Positions 34,957 through 43,744 of a DNA stretch of 64,000 nt are shown piece after piece. The position numbers and the translations under genes are program-made. A model generated the notes under the pieces. It was not told where the DNA came from, did not search any database, and saw nothing but the letters and a program-made list of their open reading frames with translations. This DNA comes from Ruegeria sp. YS9 (GTDB lineage: Bacteria > Pseudomonadota > Alphaproteobacteria > Rhodobacterales > Rhodobacteraceae), in the NCBI RefSeq assembly GCF_024628725.1, contig NZ_CP102409.1, positions 2,513,001 to 2,577,000 of the forward strand. Reading direction: 5' to 3'. Within the stretch, counting starts at the first letter, position 1, and the number at the start of each line of letters is the position of its first letter.

Positions 34957-37653
34957 TCATTTCTCCTGTGCTCGAAGTAAAAGGGCAGCGATCAACGTCA
35001 GCACCGGTCCGAAACAGGCCAGGGCCAGAAGATCAGGGGCAAGCGCATCCCAGCCCAGCCCTTTGGTGAAGGCGCCGACATTCAGATGCAGGAAATAGGA
35101 TGACGGCCAGAGCGACCCGATTGTCTGCGCGCCGCCTTCAAGCGTTGACACCGGTTGTAACAACCCGGAGAACTGAATCGTAGGTACGACCGAGGCGATC
35201 GCGGTGGCGAAGGTAGCGGCCACCTGGCTTGAAGTCATGGTCGCAATGAGTAACCCATAGGATGTTGTAGCCCAGACATACAGCAACGCGCCGATTGCCA
35301 GAGGAACCGGGTTGCCTTTGAGCGGTACATCAAAAACCAAGACCGTCATTCCAGCCAAGAGCAGGAAATTGGCGAACGCGATTGCGATATAAGGGATTTG
35401 CTTGCCAACCAGAAACTCAAGCCGCGTCGTTGGCGTTGCATAGAAATTAGTGATTGTTCCCAACTCTTTTTCACGTGCGACGCTGACCGCCATCAGAACT
35501 GCCGGTAACATTATCAAAAGGATCGCAGGCATGGCCGGGGCCATTGCGGCAATACTCTCGAAACTCTGATTGTACCTGAAGCGTGGCTCGATACGGGCGA
35601 TCTCGACCGGATGCACACCGTTTTGGCGGGCCATTGCCGCCAAAAAGGTATTGTGGAGCCCCGCCACATAGCCTTCTACAGTCTCGCCTTTGAACGGAAT
35701 TGCGCCGTCCACAATTGCAAGCACGTCCGTTGCTTCAACAGAGCGGATCTTGCGCCCGAAATCAGGTGGGAGTTCGACAACCAGCGAGGCATCTCCTCGG
35801 GCCAGCCGTTCATGGCCCTCATCGATACTCGTCAGTGGCTGCGTTGGGTTGAAGTAGCGCGATCCTGAAATCTCTGCAATGTAGGCGCGGCTTTCTGGCC
35901 CCTGTGACAAATCCAGTACCGCGAAATCCAGTTCTTCGATGTCCAGCGTAATCCCATAGCAAAAGACCAGCATCAGGATCACCGAGCCCAGGAACGCAAA
36001 CGCCAAACGCACGCGGTCGCGCAAAATCTCGATGGTTTCACGCCTCGTATATGCCAGTGTGCGCCTGATACCCCCGCCAGCGCTGTCATCAAGGGCATGA
36101 ACCGATGCCTCAGGAGCTTTCACCGGTGCCGGAGGGTCAGCTGCCTTCAATACCGTGACAAATGCTTCTTCCAGACTGTCTACCTGTGCTCCGGCGATCA
36201 ACTCATCCGGTGTTCCCTCAGCCAGAACACGGCCCGCGTGCATGAACGACACCCGATCACAGCGCTCTGCTTCGGCCATGAAGTGGGTCGAGACGAAAAT
36301 CGTCACTTCTTCATCTCTCGAAAGCTCGATCAGCAACGCCCAAAACGAGTCGCGCGCCTCAGGGTCCACCCCCGAAGTTGGTTCATCCAGGATCAGTACG
36401 CGAGGTCGGTGGATCACAGCGACCGCCAGGGAGAGACGTTGCTTGATGCCAAGTGGCAGCGCCGTGGCCAGCATGTCCATATGTGCAATCAGGCCAAAAC
36501 GTTCCGCCAGTTCATCGATACGTCTATCGCGGTCCGTGATCGCAAAGATGCGGGCATGTAGCTGGAGGTTCTGCCGAACGGTCAACTCGCCATAAAGCGA
36601 GAATGCCTGACTCATATAGCCAATCTCGCGACGCATCCTCAGGTCGCGTGCATCAACCGGCCTTCCGAACAACAGCGCCTCACCCTCACTTGCGGGCAGA
36701 AGACCTGTCAGCATTTTCATGGTAGTCGACTTGCCGCAGCCGTTCGACCCGAGGAAGCCGAAAATCTCACCACGGTTGATCGAGAATTCGACGTTATTGA
36801 CTGCCGTGAAATCGCCAAAGTGCCGCGTCAATCCGCGTGCCGTGATCACCGGGTCTGCCTCACGGTGACGTGTAGGCGCTTTCCTTGGTGCGATCAGGGG
36901 ATCTCCGTGCGCCTGCAACCGCCGGTAGGACGTTTCAAGATCGCTGGCTTCCCCCTTCAATTCTGCCGGAGAACCATGGAAAAGCATGCGCCCGGCATCC
37001 ATCGCGACGATAAAGTCGAATTGTTCGGCTTCTTCCATATAAGCTGTCGAAACCAGTATGGAGAGGTCGGGTGTAGTCTCTCGGACCGCGTCGATCAGCG
37101 CCCAGAACTGACGCCGCGACAGTGGGTCGATGCCGGTGGTCGGCTCATCCAGAACCAAAAGCTTAGGGTCATGGATCAGTGCACAACACAGCCCAAGCTT
37201 CTGTTTCATGCCGCCCGAGAGTTTTCCCATCAGCCGATCAGAGAATGGCGCAAGCCCGGTTGCCGACAGCAATGCTACGATCCGGATGTCACGCTCCTGC
37301 TGCCCTTGTCCGAAGAGACGCGAAAAGAACTCAAGGTTCTCGCGCACCGACAATTCTGCATAGAGGTTCCGGCCCAACCCCTGCGGCATAAATGCGATCG
37401 CTGGGCAGATTTTGTGACGATGGGCACGGTCGTCGATCGAACCTCCAAGAACCTTGATCGTGCCGGATTGAAGCTTCTTCGCGCCGGTGATCAAACCCAA
37501 AAGCGTTGATTTGCCAACCCCGTCAGGCCCGATCAGCCCAATAAGCTGACCTACCGGCAGGTTAAGCGACAGGTTATCGAGTGCTGTCCGCTGGCGGTAC
37601 TTATGCGTGACACCACTGACGCAGAAATCAGATGGGCCCGCCTGGGAATTCAT
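34957..37653 (-). CDS. RbbA/YhiH-type fusion: two ABC ATPase domains and an ABC-2 permease
   Basis: 898 residues from ATG 37653, which overlaps the HlyD stop (GAATGA); the frame to 37698 is rejected. The first ATPase domain has GPDGVGKST and LSGGMKQKLGL. The second has GSNGCGKST and the degenerate signature LPLGIKQRLSLA usual in this family, with Walker B VLILDEPTSGVDP. The C-terminal third (from about 530) is a second ABC-2 permease with REKELGTITNFYATP. Middle gene of a three-gene exporter operon led by the HlyD-like gene behind an FNR-type box. Confidence 0.93.
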   Translation of the reverse strand: MNSQAGPSDFCVSGVTHKYRQRTALDNLSLNLPVGQLIGLIGPDGVGKSTLLGLITGAKKLQSGTIKVLGGSIDDRAHRHKICPAIAFMPQGLGRNLYAELSVRENLEFFSRLFGQGQQERDIRIVALLSATGLAPFSDRLMGKLSGGMKQKLGLCCALIHDPKLLVLDEPTTGIDPLSRRQFWALIDAVRETTPDLSILVSTAYMEEAEQFDFIVAMDAGRMLFHGSPAELKGEASDLETSYRRLQAHGDPLIAPRKAPTRHREADPVITARGLTRHFGDFTAVNNVEFSINRGEIFGFLGSNGCGKSTTMKMLTGLLPASEGEALLFGRPVDARDLRMRREIGYMSQAFSLYGELTVRQNLQLHARIFAITDRDRRIDELAERFGLIAHMDMLATALPLGIKQRLSLAVAVIHRPRVLILDEPTSGVDPEARDSFWALLIELSRDEEVTIFVSTHFMAEAERCDRVSFMHAGRVLAEGTPDELIAGAQVDSLEEAFVTVLKAADPPAPVKAPEASVHALDDSAGGGIRRTLAYTRRETIEILRDRVRLAFAFLGSVILMLVFCYGITLDIEELDFAVLDLSQGPESRAYIAEISGSRYFNPTQPLTSIDEGHERLARGDASLVVELPPDFGRKIRSVEATDVLAIVDGAIPFKGETVEGYVAGLHNTFLAAMARQNGVHPVEIARIEPRFRYNQSFESIAAMAPAMPAILLIMLPAVLMAVSVAREKELGTITNFYATPTTRLEFLVGKQIPYIAIAFANFLLLAGMTVLVFDVPLKGNPVPLAIGALLYVWATTSYGLLIATMTSSQVAATFATAIASVVPTIQFSGLLQPVSTLEGGAQTIGSLWPSSYFLHLNVGAFTKGLGWDALAPDLLALACFGPVLTLIAALLLRAQEK

Positions 37654-38645
37654 TCGAACAGTTCGGGTGGAATCCGCCTTTCCAGATATTCCGGCCATAC
37701 ACTGTCAGAAGAAAGCCTGATCACAGCGATACCGCGAAGGCCAGTTTTCACATGTTCGATCCGTTCTGTGATCAGATCCTCAGGAATGCGAACCCGAACG
37801 CGAAAGACCAACTGTTCACGCTCGCTCAATGTCTCTACCTGCTTCGGAGTGAACTGGGCTTCGGGGGATACAAAAGTGACGGTTGCAGGAACGGCAAAAT
37901 CCGGCAAGGCATCAAGTACGATGCGCGCCTCAGCCCCGATGGGCAGCAACCCCGCTTCGCGTGCGGGCAGGTACACGTCCATATAGACGTTCTCTAAGCT
38001 GAGAAGCGTAAGGATCGACTCACCCGCGCCAACAACTTCACCGGGCTCAGCCAGTCTGTAAAGAATGCGCCCTGGCATAGGGGCAACAAGCGAAGCATCC
38101 TCGATCTGGGCGGCGATCCGGCGCACTTCGGCTTCGGCAGCCGCGATCTGGCTGTCCGAGGTTGCAACCCGGGCCTTGGCGGCACCCAGAACGGCGTCGG
38201 CAACCTGAAATGCGGTTTCGCGATCTTCAAAGACTGTCATCGAAATGTTTTGACCGGCCAACAGTGCCTTTGCCCGTTCCAGTTCCTGCGCCGCGCGACG
38301 CTGTTGGCTTTCTCGTTGGACAACAACAGCCTCGGCTTCGGCCTTGGCTTGACGCGCCAATGCTACTTCGGCTTTGGCGCGATCAAGCGCTGCAGACAGT
38401 TCATCGGTGTCCATCTTGACCAACAGTTCACCCACAACAACCAAGTTGCCTTCTGCCGCCAAAACCTGTGCAACCCGCCCTGCGAAGGTGGGGGCAATTT
38501 CCACTTGTTCGGCCTCTATCCGTCCATTGCCCTGTACAAATCCAACTGGCAATTCACTGCTGTCTTCTGAAACGAATATGTACAACGCCGCACCTGCGAG
38601 AAGGAGCATTACGACGATCAGTATTGCGCGCACATTCTTTTTCAT
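37650..38645 (-). CDS. HlyD family membrane-fusion/periplasmic adaptor (YhiI-like)
   Basis: 331 residues. N-terminal membrane anchor (ILIVVMLLLAGAALYIFV), lipoyl half-domains (FVQGNGRIEAEQVEIAP and LVAPMPGRILYRLAEPGEVV) and a long alpha-helical hairpin of Ala/Glu/Lys repeats (about 80-180). It links the two ABC-2 inner-membrane proteins to the outer membrane or periplasm. First gene of the exporter operon; an FNR-type box is 61 bp upstream. Confidence 0.93.
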   Translation of the reverse strand: MKKNVRAILIVVMLLLAGAALYIFVSEDSSELPVGFVQGNGRIEAEQVEIAPTFAGRVAQVLAAEGNLVVVGELLVKMDTDELSAALDRAKAEVALARQAKAEAEAVVVQRESQQRRAAQELERAKALLAGQNISMTVFEDRETAFQVADAVLGAAKARVATSDSQIAAAEAEVRRIAAQIEDASLVAPMPGRILYRLAEPGEVVGAGESILTLLSLENVYMDVYLPAREAGLLPIGAEARIVLDALPDFAVPATVTFVSPEAQFTPKQVETLSEREQLVFRVRVRIPEDLITERIEHVKTGLRGIAVIRLSSDSVWPEYLERRIPPELFE

Positions 38646-38992
38646 GATCTGGCGTACCGCGGTTAGAGCTACTAGGTGACGTTATCTCAAATCCCGCAAA
38701 ACGCTTTGTTTTGGATCAAACAGAGCCCTTTAGACGGTTGTTCAGGCCAAACTCGGGTAGAAATCCGGCGCAGCAGTCTGATTGTTAACCCGCATCAATG
38801 GCTCAATGCGGATTTCACGACGTGACTTTAGATTTCGGTTGCGCCGAACTGACGGAATTGTTGCGCATGGGCAAGCATCACGCGGTCGAAACAAATGCCC
38901 AATTGTCCATCCATCGTGTCAAAGCACTTAAAAGTCACGCTTCCAGCGTGCGGATGAAACCAACACTGCATCAGTATTGCGGGTTGCCCCTG
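38646..38992. other. 347-bp intergenic region with a promoter for the exporter operon
   Basis: Contains the FNR-type box at 38706-38719. The 82-codon plus-strand frame at 38798 lacks a ribosome-binding site and overlaps the end of the opposite gene, so I do not call it. Confidence 0.5.
38706..38719. promoter_or_regulatory. FNR/FnrL-type box (TTGTTTTGGATCAA)
   Basis: One mismatch from TTGAT-N4-ATCAA. It ends 61 bp upstream of the HlyD-like start (38645), matching the spacing of the other boxes in this region. Confidence 0.6.
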
Positions 38993-39370
38993 CTACTTCG
39001 GCAACATGAAAAACTCTTCCAGTACAATCTTTCCGTCTGCTACTGAATAAACTGCAATCTCACTCAAAGTGATACGTTGCCCAGTTTCCTTCTGCTTTAC
39101 GTCAGCCTTATATCGCACACTGAAGCGGTTTGGGGGATGAACATAGGGGCCATCGACGTCAAATTCGATAATTTCATGAGTTGCCAGCCAATCCTCTCTT
39201 TTCCCTTTGATAGCATCACGGCCTTTGGTGATGCGAAACTGTCGAACCGGAGGCACAACCGCTTCTATGGATTGAGCGTTCTCGGCATACATTTCATCAA
39301 CATTTGTAAGGCCCCTGCGATCACGCATCGCCTGAACAAATGTTCTTCCAATATCGACTAATTCTTCCAT
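38993..39370 (-). CDS. SnoaL-like / NTF2-fold small protein
   Basis: 125 residues from ATG 39370, which has GAGGG upstream; the frame extends to 39586, but that part holds an old transposase fragment and a regulatory box, so the short start is chosen. The sequence has the SnoaL/NTF2 pattern of alternating strands (EFDVDGPYVHPPNRFSVRY, EIAVYSVADGKIVLEEFF). Such folds act as isomerases, hydratases or binding proteins; no function can be assigned. Its own FNR-type box is 52 bp upstream. Confidence 0.75.
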   Translation of the reverse strand: MEELVDIGRTFVQAMRDRRGLTNVDEMYAENAQSIEAVVPPVRQFRITKGRDAIKGKREDWLATHEIIEFDVDGPYVHPPNRFSVRYKADVKQKETGQRITLSEIAVYSVADGKIVLEEFFMLPK

Positions 39371-39421
39371 GATAGCCCTCATTTTAGGCATCAATTGTAT
39401 CACATCTTGCCTTTTCCAATC

Positions 39422-39435
39422 TTGACGAGGATCAA
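39422..39435. promoter_or_regulatory. FNR/FnrL-type box (TTGACGAGGATCAA)
   Basis: One mismatch (TTGAC for TTGAT), perfect right half. It lies 52 bp upstream of the SnoaL-like start at 39370, which supports that start choice. Confidence 0.7.
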
Positions 39436-39464
39436 TGAATTTAGATGTTGGCGAAGAATCCAGT

Positions 39465-39546
39465 TCGGGAACGAGAGGGCAATTAGTGCAGTGGTAAAGA
39501 ACGGCCCAATTCCCGGCACCGTCATCAGCCAATGCGCCATCTCCTT
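39465..39546 (-). pseudogene. IS110-family transposase remnant (about 27 codons)
   Basis: The minus-strand reading gives LMTVPGIGPFFTTALIAL, the hallmark of the C-terminal helix-hairpin region of IS110/IS116/IS902 transposases (L-x-x-[IV]-P-G-[IV]-G-x(3)-A). It continues only to SFPN and lacks the rest of the protein on both sides. Confidence 0.45.
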
Positions 39547-39828
39547 GCCTCGTGGACGGTGAGTCACCTCCGCATCCAACTCTCATATCTGACTGATCAA
39601 CCGACTCGCATCCCGATCAGCGGACTTAGGCAAGCCTGTGCCGCTTCCCCTTGTGTTGCAACATCATGCGACAACCGATATCGACCACGAAGACAACTAT
39701 GCTCCTGGCATCTAGACTATTGAGTGCAGGAAAAACTTGTTCTGGGCTGCACAATTAGACAACGCCTTCAAAACCAACTGAAACCGATCGTTTTGTTCTG
39801 GCGGGCGCAGTGATCGAAGAAGTGGGTC

Positions 39829-40614
39829 TTACCCTTTAGTAGCGCCAAGGTAAGCAAACCAGTAGGCCAAGGCGACTCCTCCCGCCCCGCCGACAATGTT
39901 GCCCAGAGTAACCCACAATAGATTGGTCGCCACTGAGAAAACCGGCACAGTTGCCCCCGCCGCCCAACCCTGCGGAAAGAAAAACATGTTCGCAATCGAA
40001 TGCTCGAGTCCCAGCAACACAAAAGCAGTGACGGGCCACAAAACGGCGAGAACTTTGCCGGCAACGCTGCGGGCGGCAAAGGACAGCCATACAGCAAGGC
40101 ATACCAACCCGTTGCACAGTGCGCCACGGGCGAAGGCCTCCATCGGTTCCAACCCCGCTTTGGCATCGGCTATCACCACGGCGGTATTGCCCATCGGCCC
40201 CTCGAGCAAGCCGGTCAGAGAGAAGGCCAACGCAAGCCCGAGGGCGCCCACGAAGTTTCCGGCGTAGACGATACCCCAGCTTCGAAACAGCAGTCGCAGT
40301 GGTATCTTGCGGTCGACCGCTGCGATCACCATCAAAACATTGCCGGTGAATAATTCTGCACCACCTGCGATCACCAGGATAAGGCCCAGGGAAAACACCG
40401 CGCCACCCAGAACGCGGATCGGCCCCGCAGCGCTGTCTGCGCCAGTAACCGCCATCGTATAGGCCGCTGCGCCAAACCCTATGAATGCCCCGGCCAGCAT
40501 CGCAAGAACGAACACGGGTGCCAATGGCAACTTTGCCTTTGTGACCCCAGCAGTCTCAACTAATGTCGCAATTTCAGAGGGTTTATGAGCGTCGAACAGG
40601 CGCGGGGTGTTCAT
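39829..40614 (-). CDS. Formate/nitrite transporter family channel (FocA/NirC type)
   Basis: 261 residues from ATG 40614 (MNTPRLFD), with GGAG seven bases upstream; the ATG at 40635 is less likely. Six membrane segments. FNT features: ELFTGNVLMV after helix 2 and VWLSFAARSVAGKVLAVLWPV, with HSIANMFF (the conserved central His region) in the second half. Pentameric channel for formate, nitrite or hydrosulfide; the actual ion cannot be told here. Downstream of the universal stress gene at 40964, so possibly under the same FNR-type box. Confidence 0.92.
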   Translation of the reverse strand: MNTPRLFDAHKPSEIATLVETAGVTKAKLPLAPVFVLAMLAGAFIGFGAAAYTMAVTGADSAAGPIRVLGGAVFSLGLILVIAGGAELFTGNVLMVIAAVDRKIPLRLLFRSWGIVYAGNFVGALGLALAFSLTGLLEGPMGNTAVVIADAKAGLEPMEAFARGALCNGLVCLAVWLSFAARSVAGKVLAVLWPVTAFVLLGLEHSIANMFFFPQGWAAGATVPVFSVATNLLWVTLGNIVGGAGGVALAYWFAYLGATKG

Positions 40615-40662
40615 GTCGGGCTCCAAAGTTAGCACGGATTTACGTATCAGGGATTGTACAGT

Positions 40663-40908
40663 CTATCTTCTGACCTTGAACCAATGCACAAATAGGAAGG
40701 GGAAGTTCATCTGTTCCGCCACAGTTCGGGTAGTTTCGCCTAACACAGTTTGGTCGCCGGTCATCGCCACAGGCACCCATGACCTCTGTTTCAGCCTCCG
40801 TTTTCGTGCCACCGTCATGAAGCAGTGGATATCTGACTCCATTTTCACAGTCGGGAGTTCAGCGTCACGGGGTAGCCATCGAAACTTAATTCTGCCACGA
40901 GATTTCAA
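40663..40908 (-). CDS. Small hypothetical protein (uncertain)
   Basis: 81 residues from a TTG codon; an in-frame stop lies just upstream. The second half (TVLGETTRTVAEQMNFPFLFVHW) vaguely recalls the C-terminus of a universal stress protein, which would make this a decayed paralogue between two related-regulon genes. It has no convincing ribosome-binding site, so it may not be expressed. Confidence 0.25.
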   Translation of the reverse strand: MKSRGRIKFRWLPRDAELPTVKMESDIHCFMTVARKRRLKQRSWVPVAMTGDQTVLGETTRTVAEQMNFPFLFVHWFKVRR

Positions 40909-40963
40909 TGCAAAGCTTATTGATCGTCATCGTTTTTGTGCCGATTGGGACCAAGTTTGAAAT

Positions 40964-41410
40964 TTAGGCAACGGTCAAAACCGCACAAGTGGCATTCCGA
41001 CTGATGCCTTGAGAGGTGCTCCCTTGAATCAGGCTACCAATGCTTCCCAATCCGCGGCGGCCCGTCACAATCAGGTCAGCATCGCATTGCTCGGCGCGTG
41101 CTATGATCTCGTCGACCGGATCACCGCGTTGGGTATGCGTTTGCGAAACCGTCTGATTGTACTCTTTGGCAATCTCTTTGCCCGCGGAAATGATCTTGTC
41201 TGCTGCCTGCTGAACCTCTTCGTCTGAAGGCATTGTCGTGACGGCGTGATAGCCAGCAACAGCGCCCATTGCGAAAGCCACGGTTTGCGGCTGAGGTGTA
41301 TGGACAAGGTGAATTTGGGAGCCATATTTGCTTGAGATATCACAGGCAACGCGTAGAGCTGCTTCTGACGCCTCTGATCCATCCAAGCCAACCACAATTA
41401 TTTTGAACAT
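40964..41410 (-). CDS. Universal stress protein with ATP-binding loop
   Basis: 148 residues. N-terminal IIVVGLDGSEASEAAL and a C-terminal G-x2-G-x9-G-S loop (GRRGLGSIGSLIQGSTSQ), the motif of ATP-binding UspFG-type proteins. ATG 41410 has GGAGG-like AGGGAG upstream. The FNR-type box at 41466 is 55 bp before the start. Likely role: survival in oxygen-limited stationary phase. Confidence 0.93.
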   Translation of the reverse strand: MFKIIVVGLDGSEASEAALRVACDISSKYGSQIHLVHTPQPQTVAFAMGAVAGYHAVTTMPSDEEVQQAADKIISAGKEIAKEYNQTVSQTHTQRGDPVDEIIARAEQCDADLIVTGRRGLGSIGSLIQGSTSQGISRNATCAVLTVA

Positions 41411-41784
41411 GCCGCACTCCCTCCTTTGTGAGGGGTCAGTATGAGTGAACTTGCAGCAACTAGCATTGACTCAAATCAACACTTTTCGCTGCAAATTCGA
41501 GCGTAGCCGTCCGTCCATTTCCAGAAGATTCACGGTAACCGAACAAATTTAATGACCGTTGGAGCTGCAAACTAGTCGCGCCAAAGGGGCGACAGCGTAT
41601 TTTTACTGCAAAAAGCCTCCCGCAGGCACTGCTTTGTTCAAAGGGTGTTAATTTGGGTCCAATGATAAAGATCAAGAGTAATGGCGAGAAAATTGCTATT
41701 ATGGGCGTGCTTTTCAGTCCCTTTGGCGAGGTTGGCAGCTTTCATACGACACGAAATTCAATCTAATTCCTGAGGATAACGACT
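41411..41784. other. 374-bp divergent promoter region
   Basis: Holds the FNR-type box at 41466-41479, placed for the universal stress gene. I see no gene and no second box near the plus-strand gene at 41785. Confidence 0.5.
41466..41479. promoter_or_regulatory. FNR/FnrL-type box (TTGACTCAAATCAA)
   Basis: One mismatch from TTGAT-N4-ATCAA. It sits 55 bp upstream of the universal stress gene start at 41410. Confidence 0.7.
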
Positions 41785-42165
41785 ATGCAGCCCTCCCCGC
41801 CTTGGATTCGCCCAGCTGCAATAGCCGCGGCATTCTTCGGTCTCCTGACAATATTCTCCGGCGGAACGGCCCTGTTTGGGGGTGCCGCCGCTAAAGCAGC
41901 AGTTGGAGATGCAGTTCCACTCGTGCTTTGGTTCAATTTTCTGGCTGGATTTGTCTATTTGCTTGGTGCAATCGCGCTCTTTAAATCAACAACCTGGGCA
42001 ACTCGAATTGCCTGGGTGATAGGCTTATCAACACTACTTGTGTTCGCTGTTCTGATATTAGTGGCACTGTTTGGAACGCCGTTTGAATGGCGAACCGTCG
42101 GTGCAATGACCATACGCACTGGATTTTGGCTGGCGATAGCTGTCGCGCTTTCCAGAACCGCATGA
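41785..42165 (+). CDS. Small integral membrane protein
   Basis: 126 residues, four hydrophobic segments (about 10-30, 45-65, 75-95, 105-122), short loops, no signal cleavage site. ATG preceded by CTGAGGATAACGACT. I do not recognise a named family. It precedes the flavodoxin gene on the same strand, but that gene has its own FNR-type box 66 bp upstream. Confidence 0.75.
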   Translation: MQPSPPWIRPAAIAAAFFGLLTIFSGGTALFGGAAAKAAVGDAVPLVLWFNFLAGFVYLLGAIALFKSTTWATRIAWVIGLSTLLVFAVLILVALFGTPFEWRTVGAMTIRTGFWLAIAVALSRTA

Positions 42166-42219
42166 GCCGACCAAACGACGCCGCACCCGCGTCCAAAAAA
42201 CTTGGCAAGACAGTCACTT

Positions 42220-42233
42220 TTGATTGAGATCAA
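42220..42233. promoter_or_regulatory. FNR/FnrL box, perfect consensus (TTGATTGAGATCAA)
   Basis: Exact TTGAT-N4-ATCAA, 65 bp upstream of the flavodoxin-domain start at 42299. This is the best match of the seven boxes and anchors the regulon call. Confidence 0.85.
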
Positions 42234-42298
42234 GGGCTGAAGCGAACGGTTTCGGCATAGTTGGCGCGCTTTTCGGATCGATTTACGGGAGGATCGAA

Positions 42299-42550
42299 AT
42301 GACAGTGCTGATTGCCTACGGCACCGTTGAAGGTCAGACTGCCAAGATTGCTCGTTTTATCAACGATGTCACAAGAAAAGCCGGCTACGATACAATACTG
42401 ATCAACACCGGAGACCAGATACGACACGTGTCCCTGACAGGTGTGGACAGGGTCATTCTTGCGGCTCCTGTCCATGAACGCCGGCACCCCAAGCTATTCG
42501 AAGCGTTTGTTGAAACGCATAGAGACGCGCTTGCGTCCCGGAAGTCGCTA
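42299..42550 (+). pseudogene. Flavodoxin-domain protein interrupted by IS copy 2
   Basis: 84 codons from ATG 42299 to the IS edge. Flavodoxin fold start: VLIAYGTVEGQTAKIARFI with the FMN-phosphate loop (YGTVEGQT), and later VILAAPVHERRHPKLFEAFV, like the HemG-type branch. The frame is cut after SRKSL. If the IS and one copy of the target CTA are removed, the right flank continues in frame as LVSFSAHDTKQ to a stop at 43516, shorter than a full HemG-like protein (about 175 residues). The truncated product is unlikely to work. Confidence 0.8.
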
Positions 42551-43382
42551 GGGTCAGGACGCATTGATTTCCCGCGCATGACGTGATTCACGGCCCCAAA
42601 AACGGAGCGGTGATATGAGCGACCTTTACTGGCTGAGCGATGAGCAGATGGCCAAGCTTACCCCTTTTTTCCCGAAGTCGCACGGCAAGCCACGTGTCGA
42701 TGACAAGCGCGTCCTGAGTGGGATTATCTTCATCAATCGCAATGGTTTGCGCTGGCGTGACGCTCCTGCCGCCTATGGTCCGCACAAGACGCTCTACAGC
42801 CGCTGGAAGCGCTGGAGCGAGAAAGGCATCTTTGCGCGGATGATGGCGGGTCTGGCCGCCGAACACGGCGAACAGAAGACCGTGATGATCGACGCGACCT
42901 ACCTCAAGGCCCATCGAACAGCGACCAGTCTGGCCGCGAAAAAGGGGGGCGTGGGCGCCTGATCGGTCGAACCAAAGGCGGCATGAACACCAAACTGCAC
43001 GCCATCTGCGATAGCCAAGGCCGCCCACTCAACCTGTTCGTCACCGCCGGTCAGGTCAGCGACTACATCGGTGCGCGGGCGTTGCTCAGCAGCCTGCCAA
43101 AGGTCGACTGGCTGCTCGGGGATCGCGGTTACGATGCCGATTGGTTCCGGGAAGCGTTGCAAGACAAAGGGATACGCGCCTGCATCCCTGGACGAAAGCA
43201 GCGCAAGAAAGCCGTCAGATACGATAAGCGTCGATACAAACGCCGAAACCGGATCGAGATCATGTTCGGCAGGCTGAAGGATTGGCGGCGCGTGGCAACC
43301 CGCTACGACCGTTGCCCAAAGGTCTTCCTCTCTGCCATCGCTCTGGCCGCGCTCGTCATCTACTGGTTATGAATCCTGACCC
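42551..43382 (+). mobile_element. IS5-family insertion sequence, copy 2 (832 bp)
   Basis: Same ends and length as copies 1 and 3, with TA (CTAG) on both sides. It has the same orientation as copy 1, so the 29.9 kb between them is bracketed by direct repeats. It lies inside the flavodoxin gene. Confidence 0.93.
42615..43372 (+). CDS. IS5-family transposase, copy 2, made by -1 frameshift
   Basis: Same two-frame product of about 252 residues as copy 1: ORF A 42615-42962, then the -1 frame to 43372, joined at A-AAG-GGG (42941-42947). DDE residues as in copy 1. Confidence 0.9.
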
Positions 43383-43519
43383 TAGTCTCTTTCAGTGCGC
43401 ACGACACAAAGCAAAAAGTCGTGACAAACGAGTTTTCGAGCCGACCTTGGATTACCTCAGTTGATTTTCATTTTCTCTACCCCATTCCTTTTTTGACCAT
43501 GTTGTCATGTGCATAGCGT

Positions 43520-43744
43520 TCACGTTTTCTCTGAAGGATACCGTTCAGGGTAGAGCTCCTCGACCGGCACTCCAAGCTTACCGGCGATGGCGGCTTCGAT
43601 ACGTGCGGAACGTCGATAGCCCTGTGAAACAACAGTTACAGAGGAATGGGTGACCCCAATTTCTCGCGCGACTTCAGACATTGAAGACTTCGCTATCTTC
43701 AGCCTTGCTTTCGTTAATTCGTGCCGGGTCAGGTCAATAGCCAT
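43520..43744 (-). CDS. Ner/Nlp-like helix-turn-helix DNA-binding protein
   Basis: 74 residues from ATG 43744 (MAIDLTRHELTKARL); the frame allows ATG 43789, which adds 15 residues of no known family. The helix-turn-helix is SEVAREIGVTHSSVTVVSQG, followed by SARIEAAIAGKLGVPVEELYPERY, the arrangement of Mu Ner and Nlp/SfsB proteins. Divergent from the 202-residue gene at 43882, a layout like a phage or transposon switch. It may be a prophage remnant. Confidence 0.75.
   Translation of the reverse strand: MAIDLTRHELTKARLKIAKSSMSEVAREIGVTHSSVTVVSQGYRRSARIEAAIAGKLGVPVEELYPERYPSEKT

Larger units (their letters stand above)
39371..39828. other. 458-bp region with an FNR-type box and a transposase scar
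   Basis: Holds the FNR-type box at 39422-39435 and the IS110-like remnant at 39465-39546. From 39547 to 39828 I see no gene and no clear structure. Confidence 0.5.

Noticed and set aside
38798..39046. 82-codon plus-strand open frame
   Set aside because: No ribosome-binding site, overlaps the SnoaL-like gene on the other strand, no family features.
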